Of a stretch of 7,502 nt of DNA, positions 5,242 to 7,502 are shown piece by piece (the first letter of the stretch is position 1; each line of letters opens with the position of its first letter). Source of the DNA: Clostridiales bacterium UBA1380 (GTDB taxonomy: Bacteria > Bacillota > Clostridia > Oscillospirales > CAG-272); contig DBRA01000042.1 of assembly GCA_002305445.1 (NCBI GenBank), positions 2,469-9,970 of the forward strand. The letters run 5' to 3'. The notes beneath the pieces were generated by a model, which saw only the letters and a program-made list of their open reading frames with translations, had not been told where the DNA came from and did no database searches. The position numbers were made by a program, and so were the translations under genes.

Positions 5242-5304
5242 TTTGGGCGTTCGGCTTTGCAATAAATTTAATAAATATTAAACAAATAAGTCATGAAGTC
5301 GGAT

Positions 5305-5310
5305 TATAAT
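5305..5310 (+). promoter_or_regulatory. Putative -10 box of the lipid kinase gene
   Basis: TATAAT at 5305-5310 would place the start of transcription near 5317, about 28 nt before the GTG start. The surrounding region (5261-5330) is markedly AT-rich, as promoters often are, but no convincing -35 is present. Confidence 0.45.
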
Positions 5311-5332
5311 TTAGCTGTAACTTAAATTTACG

Positions 5333-5337
5333 AGGAG
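5333..5337 (+). promoter_or_regulatory. Ribosome binding site deciding the GTG start of the lipid kinase
   Basis: AGGAG lies 7 nt before GTG 5345. The beginning MRALLIINSVAG is where DagK-family proteins normally start, so GTG is the real initiator. Confidence 0.75.
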
Positions 5338-5344
5338 ATAAAAA

Positions 5345-6322
5345 GTGCGTGCGTTGCTTATCATCAACTCGGTCGCAGGACGCAGGCGTTCGCGCGGCAC
5401 TCTTTACCGCGCCGTAAACGCGCTCTCCTCCGCAGGATATGAGACAACGGTTTACATTACGCAGCGGCGCGGCGACGCCGCGCGTTATATAAGGGAGAAC
5501 GTCCGCGAGGGATTTTACGACCGCATCGTATGCTGCGGCGGCGACGGGACGCTGAACGAGGTGCTCGGAGCACTTACGCTTATACGCTCCGCCGTTCCGG
5601 TCGGTTACATACCGACGGGGACGACGAACGACCTCGCGCACTCGCTGCACCTCCCGTCGGCTGTTGAAAAGACGACGGTCATCGCCGCCGGCGGTTCCGT
5701 ACGCGACCTCGATATCGGAGTCTTTGCCGGCTCGGAAAACGGCGGCGCGATGTCCGAACGCAGCTTCGTGTACGTCGCGTCGTTCGGCGCGTTTGCGCGT
5801 GTGTCGTACTGCACGCCGCAGTGGTTGAAAAACCTGCTCGGCCACGGAGCGTATGTATTCGACGGAGTGTTCAGCCTCGATACGGTGCGCCCGCGCCGCG
5901 TCGAAGCGGAATACACCGCCGCCGACGGCACAAAGCGCGTCGTGTCCGGCAATTACGTATACGGCGCCGTCTCGAACTCGACGTCGGTCGGCGGCGTCAT
6001 CAAGTACAAAGAGAGCGAGATCGACTTCGCAGACGGCCTTTTCGAGGTCATGCTGATCTCGCCGCCGCGCGGCATACGCGCGCTGACGCATACGCTGCGC
6101 TGTATCAAAAAGCGCGAGTTCGATCCCGGCTGCATCGAATGCTTCACGGCGTCGGATATTACCTTTAGCTTCTCGGAGAAGACGGAGTGGACGCTCGACG
6201 GCGAGTTCGGCGGCGCGCTCGACTCGGCGTCGATCAGGGTGGAGCCGTGCGCGGCGCGTATCGTCGTCGCATCGGCGGAGAAAAAGAGCGGCGACGCGTC
6301 AAAGGCGAACGCGGTGCTGTGA
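5345..6322 (+). CDS. Diacylglycerol kinase-family lipid kinase (DagK/YegS/BmrU)
   Basis: This 325-residue soluble enzyme is of the family that phosphorylates diacylglycerol or related lipids with ATP at the membrane surface; the Gram-positive member DgkB recycles diacylglycerol released by lipoteichoic acid synthesis. The N-terminal ATP-binding domain carries GGDGTLNEV (65-73) and PTGTTND (90-96). The C-terminal domain carries FADGLFEV (228-235), an Asp-containing region near the structural metal site, and LDGE (284-287), whose Glu287 is at the position of the catalytic base. The length is close to the family norm. The start is GTG with AGGAG 7 nt upstream. It stands alone, with a terminator 29 bp after its stop. 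The exact lipid substrate cannot be told, and YegS-like phosphatidylglycerol kinase activity is possible. The last 15 or so residues are charged and probably disordered. Confidence 0.9.
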   Translation: MRALLIINSVAGRRRSRGTLYRAVNALSSAGYETTVYITQRRGDAARYIRENVREGFYDRIVCCGGDGTLNEVLGALTLIRSAVPVGYIPTGTTNDLAHSLHLPSAVEKTTVIAAGGSVRDLDIGVFAGSENGGAMSERSFVYVASFGAFARVSYCTPQWLKNLLGHGAYVFDGVFSLDTVRPRRVEAEYTAADGTKRVVSGNYVYGAVSNSTSVGGVIKYKESEIDFADGLFEVMLISPPRGIRALTHTLRCIKKREFDPGCIECFTASDITFSFSEKTEWTLDGEFGGALDSASIRVEPCAARIVVASAEKKSGDASKANAVL

Positions 6323-6350
6323 ATCGGCGCTGCGCTTTATATCTGTATAT

Positions 6351-6379
6351 AAAAACGGCGGATCGCTCCGCCGTTTTTT
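6351..6379 (+). terminator. Intrinsic terminator of the lipid kinase gene
   Basis: AAAAACGGCGGA (6351-6362) and TCCGCCGTTTTT (6367-6378) form a perfect 12-bp stem with a TCGC loop and an uninterrupted T6 (6374-6379). The A-tract on the left side also makes it a possible terminator on the minus strand. This is a textbook rho-independent structure. Confidence 0.92.
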
Positions 6380-6389
6380 GCATCGCTTA

Positions 6390-6418
6390 TTGACATTTGA
6401 CTGCATATAGGATAATAT
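6390..6418 (+). promoter_or_regulatory. Promoter of the aldo/keto-reductase-like gene
   Basis: A consensus TTGACA at 6390-6395 is followed by GATAATATAC. The -10 can be read as GATAAT (6411-6416, 15-nt spacing) or TAATAT (6413-6418, 17-nt spacing). The start would be near 6424, about 33 nt before ATG 6457. It lies just after the previous gene's terminator. Confidence 0.7.
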
Positions 6419-6456
6419 ACATATGAAAATTCATGGAAAAACGAGGCATGTGATTT

Positions 6457-7311
6457 ATGCAACAGTTTCCGCGCACAACGGTGGGCGGCGTATCGCTGCC
6501 GCGCCTTCTGATCGGCACCAACTGGATGCTCGGCTGGAGCCACAGAAGCCCCTCCGCAGACAGTCAGATACAGAACCGGTATCAGAAGCCGGAGGACTTC
6601 TTCCCGATGTTCGAGGCGTACAGCCGGTACGGCATCGACGCGACGATGGGGATCACTACGACAAAGCCTGTTTTCGCCGACGCGATAAAGTACGCGTCCG
6701 ACAAGCTCGGCCGCGAAATCATACTCATCGACACGCCGATAATCAACGTCGACGACAGCGCGCAGGGGCGCGCCGAGGCCGCCGCGACGATAAAAACGTC
6801 CGCGCAAAACGGCGCGAAGTTCTGCCTCATCCATCATTCGAGCTGCGAGCAGCTCGTCAACAAGAACAAGCAGATTATCGCACGCCTTGAGGACTACACA
6901 TATATGATACGCGAAAACGGCATGATACCGGGACTGTCGGCGCACATGCCGGAGATAATCGTGTACTGCGACAGGAACAACTACGACGTCGAGACGTACA
7001 TACAGATATACAACGCGCTCGGCTTCCTGATGCAGGTCGAGGTGGAGAGCGTAGCGCGCACGATACACAGCGCTAAAAAGCCGGTCATGACGATAAAATC
7101 GATGGCGGCTGGCCGCTGCACGCCGTACGTGGGGCTTAACTTCGTCTGGAACACGCTGCGCGACTGCGACATGGTCACGCTCGGCGCGTCGTACCCGGCC
7201 GAGGTGCATGAGGACGTCGAGATATCGTTCGCGGCGCTCGAGCGCCGCTTCCCGGATCTCGAGGGGCGCCACAGCCCCGCGCCCGATCAGGCCGCGTTCG
7301 GTAATAAATAA
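6457..7311 (+). CDS. Aldo/keto-reductase-like barrel protein of unknown function
   Basis: I do not recognise a named family for this 284-residue protein. The pattern along its length recalls aldo/keto reductases. TTVGGVSLPRLLIGTNW (residues 7-23) resembles the opening strand, SAHMPEIIVYC (161-171) resembles the GVSxHxPE segment, and KPVMTIKSMAAGR (208-220) with CDMVTLGASYPAEVHEDVE (237-255) resembles the C-terminal nucleotide-side loops. The Tyr of the Asp-Tyr-Lys-His tetrad is not evident near residue 60, where YGIDATMGITTTKP stands instead. His126, His127 and Cys130 (HHSSC) could mark a different active or metal site. There is no signal peptide or membrane segment. The start is ATG 6457 with GAGG (6443-6446) 10 nt upstream, a modest site. 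It has its own promoter and a strong terminator 4 nt past its stop, so it is a single-gene unit. The barrel assignment is inference. Confidence 0.8.
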   Translation: MQQFPRTTVGGVSLPRLLIGTNWMLGWSHRSPSADSQIQNRYQKPEDFFPMFEAYSRYGIDATMGITTTKPVFADAIKYASDKLGREIILIDTPIINVDDSAQGRAEAAATIKTSAQNGAKFCLIHHSSCEQLVNKNKQIIARLEDYTYMIRENGMIPGLSAHMPEIIVYCDRNNYDVETYIQIYNALGFLMQVEVESVARTIHSAKKPVMTIKSMAAGRCTPYVGLNFVWNTLRDCDMVTLGASYPAEVHEDVEISFAALERRFPDLEGRHSPAPDQAAFGNK

Positions 7312-7314
7312 TAA

Positions 7315-7358
7315 AAATCCGCCCGCACGGAGGATTTTGTTTCCGTGCGGGCGGATTT
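7315..7358. terminator. Bidirectional 17-bp terminator between convergent genes
   Basis: Arms 7315-7331 (AAATCCGCCCGCACGGA) and 7342-7358 are perfect complements around a 10-nt loop. On the plus strand TTTATCTAT closes the stem, and on the minus strand the stem is followed by TTATTATTTATTACC after its own T's. It would end both the barrel-protein gene from the left and the partial minus-strand gene from the right. Confidence 0.88.
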
Positions 7359-7384
7359 ATCTATATGCCGGCTTGTGTCTTAAA

Positions 7385-7502
7385 TCAATACCACATCGCC
7401 TGGTAGAATACGCCGTTTATGTAGGAGAAGATGGCGTAAGGCATTACGACGAGCGAGAGGGTGCTCCATTCATCATAAGTGAGCGTTGCCTCGAGGGCGT
7501 CT
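7385..7502 (-). CDS. C-terminal end of an unidentified protein
   Basis: Reading leftward from base 7501, 38 codons stay open to TGA (7387-7385), ending in MPYAIFSYINGVFYQAMWY. The start lies beyond the right edge of the window. The tail is hydrophobic and aromatic, possibly part of a membrane or core-packing segment; the preceding part is LTYDEWSTLSLVV. I do not recognise the family. The stop falls 27 nt before the strong bidirectional terminator, which supports a real gene end on this strand; codon choice also resembles the neighbours (GCG, CTC, GTC, ATC). Confidence 0.6.
   Translation of the reverse strand, partial: DALEATLTYDEWSTLSLVVMPYAIFSYINGVFYQAMWY

Noticed and set aside
5291..6091. 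266-codon open frame on the minus strand across the lipid kinase gene
   Set aside because: It is antisense to a gene with clear kinase motifs, has Arg-rich composition and no recognisable domain, and its end runs into the kinase promoter region.
6337..7272. 311-codon open frame on the minus strand, longer than the plus-strand gene it overlaps
   Set aside because: It is antisense to the barrel-protein gene, which has a promoter, ribosome site, terminator and a natural protein composition. The antisense product is dominated by Arg, Val, Asp and His runs typical of a shadow frame in GC-rich DNA.

Overview
The window looks like chromosomal DNA from an anaerobic, fermentative member of the Clostridia or a close Firmicutes relative with fairly GC-rich coding sequence. 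The grounds are two [FeFe]-hydrogenase maturases (HydE and HydG) with their small companion TM1266-family protein, a ROK-type sugar kinase, strong Shine-Dalgarno sites, and intrinsic terminators after several genes. This placement is inferred from gene content; no rRNA or marker gene is present. I saw no transposase, integrase, phage gene, tRNA or CRISPR array. The gene content is mostly housekeeping.

Layout from left to right. (1) 1-225, +: the C-terminal end of a ROK-family kinase, probably a glucokinase. (2) 226-422: a short gap with a perfect 13-bp terminator-like hairpin just before the next gene. (3) 423-1271, +: a PAP2-family membrane phosphatase. (4) About 1307-1337: a terminator hairpin shared by two convergent genes. 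(5) 4165 down to 1345, -: an operon TM1266-like regulator, hydE, hydG. The first two genes overlap by 8 nt and the last two are 27 nt apart. (6) 4166-4552: a 387-bp divergent control region. It holds the putative hyd promoter and a structured leader with an internal terminator on the minus strand, an inverted repeat, a pair of 11-bp direct repeats, and an extended -10 promoter on the plus strand. (7) 4553-5167, +: a small SGNH/GDSL hydrolase. (8) 5168-5344: a gap with a hairpin and two -10-like boxes. (9) 5345-6322, +: a diacylglycerol/lipid kinase (DagK/YegS/BmrU family), followed by a textbook terminator. (10) 6457-7311, +: a conserved-looking protein resembling an aldo/keto-reductase barrel without the usual catalytic tetrad, with its own TTGACA promoter. 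(11) 7315-7358: a 17-bp bidirectional terminator. (12) 7502-7385, -: the C-terminal end of an unidentified protein.

How the genes work together. HydE and HydG make the organic ligand precursors, CO and cyanide of the H-cluster, the active site of [FeFe] hydrogenase, and the small ACT-like protein is the usual companion. The GTPase scaffold HydF and the hydrogenase itself are not in the window. PAP2 phosphatase and the lipid kinase both act on lipid phosphates but are separate transcription units. The most interesting part is the hyd control region. A terminator sits between the putative promoter and the first gene of the operon, and an upstream leader segment can pair with one arm of that terminator. 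This suggests transcription attenuation of hydrogenase maturation. It is a hypothesis from the sequence alone.
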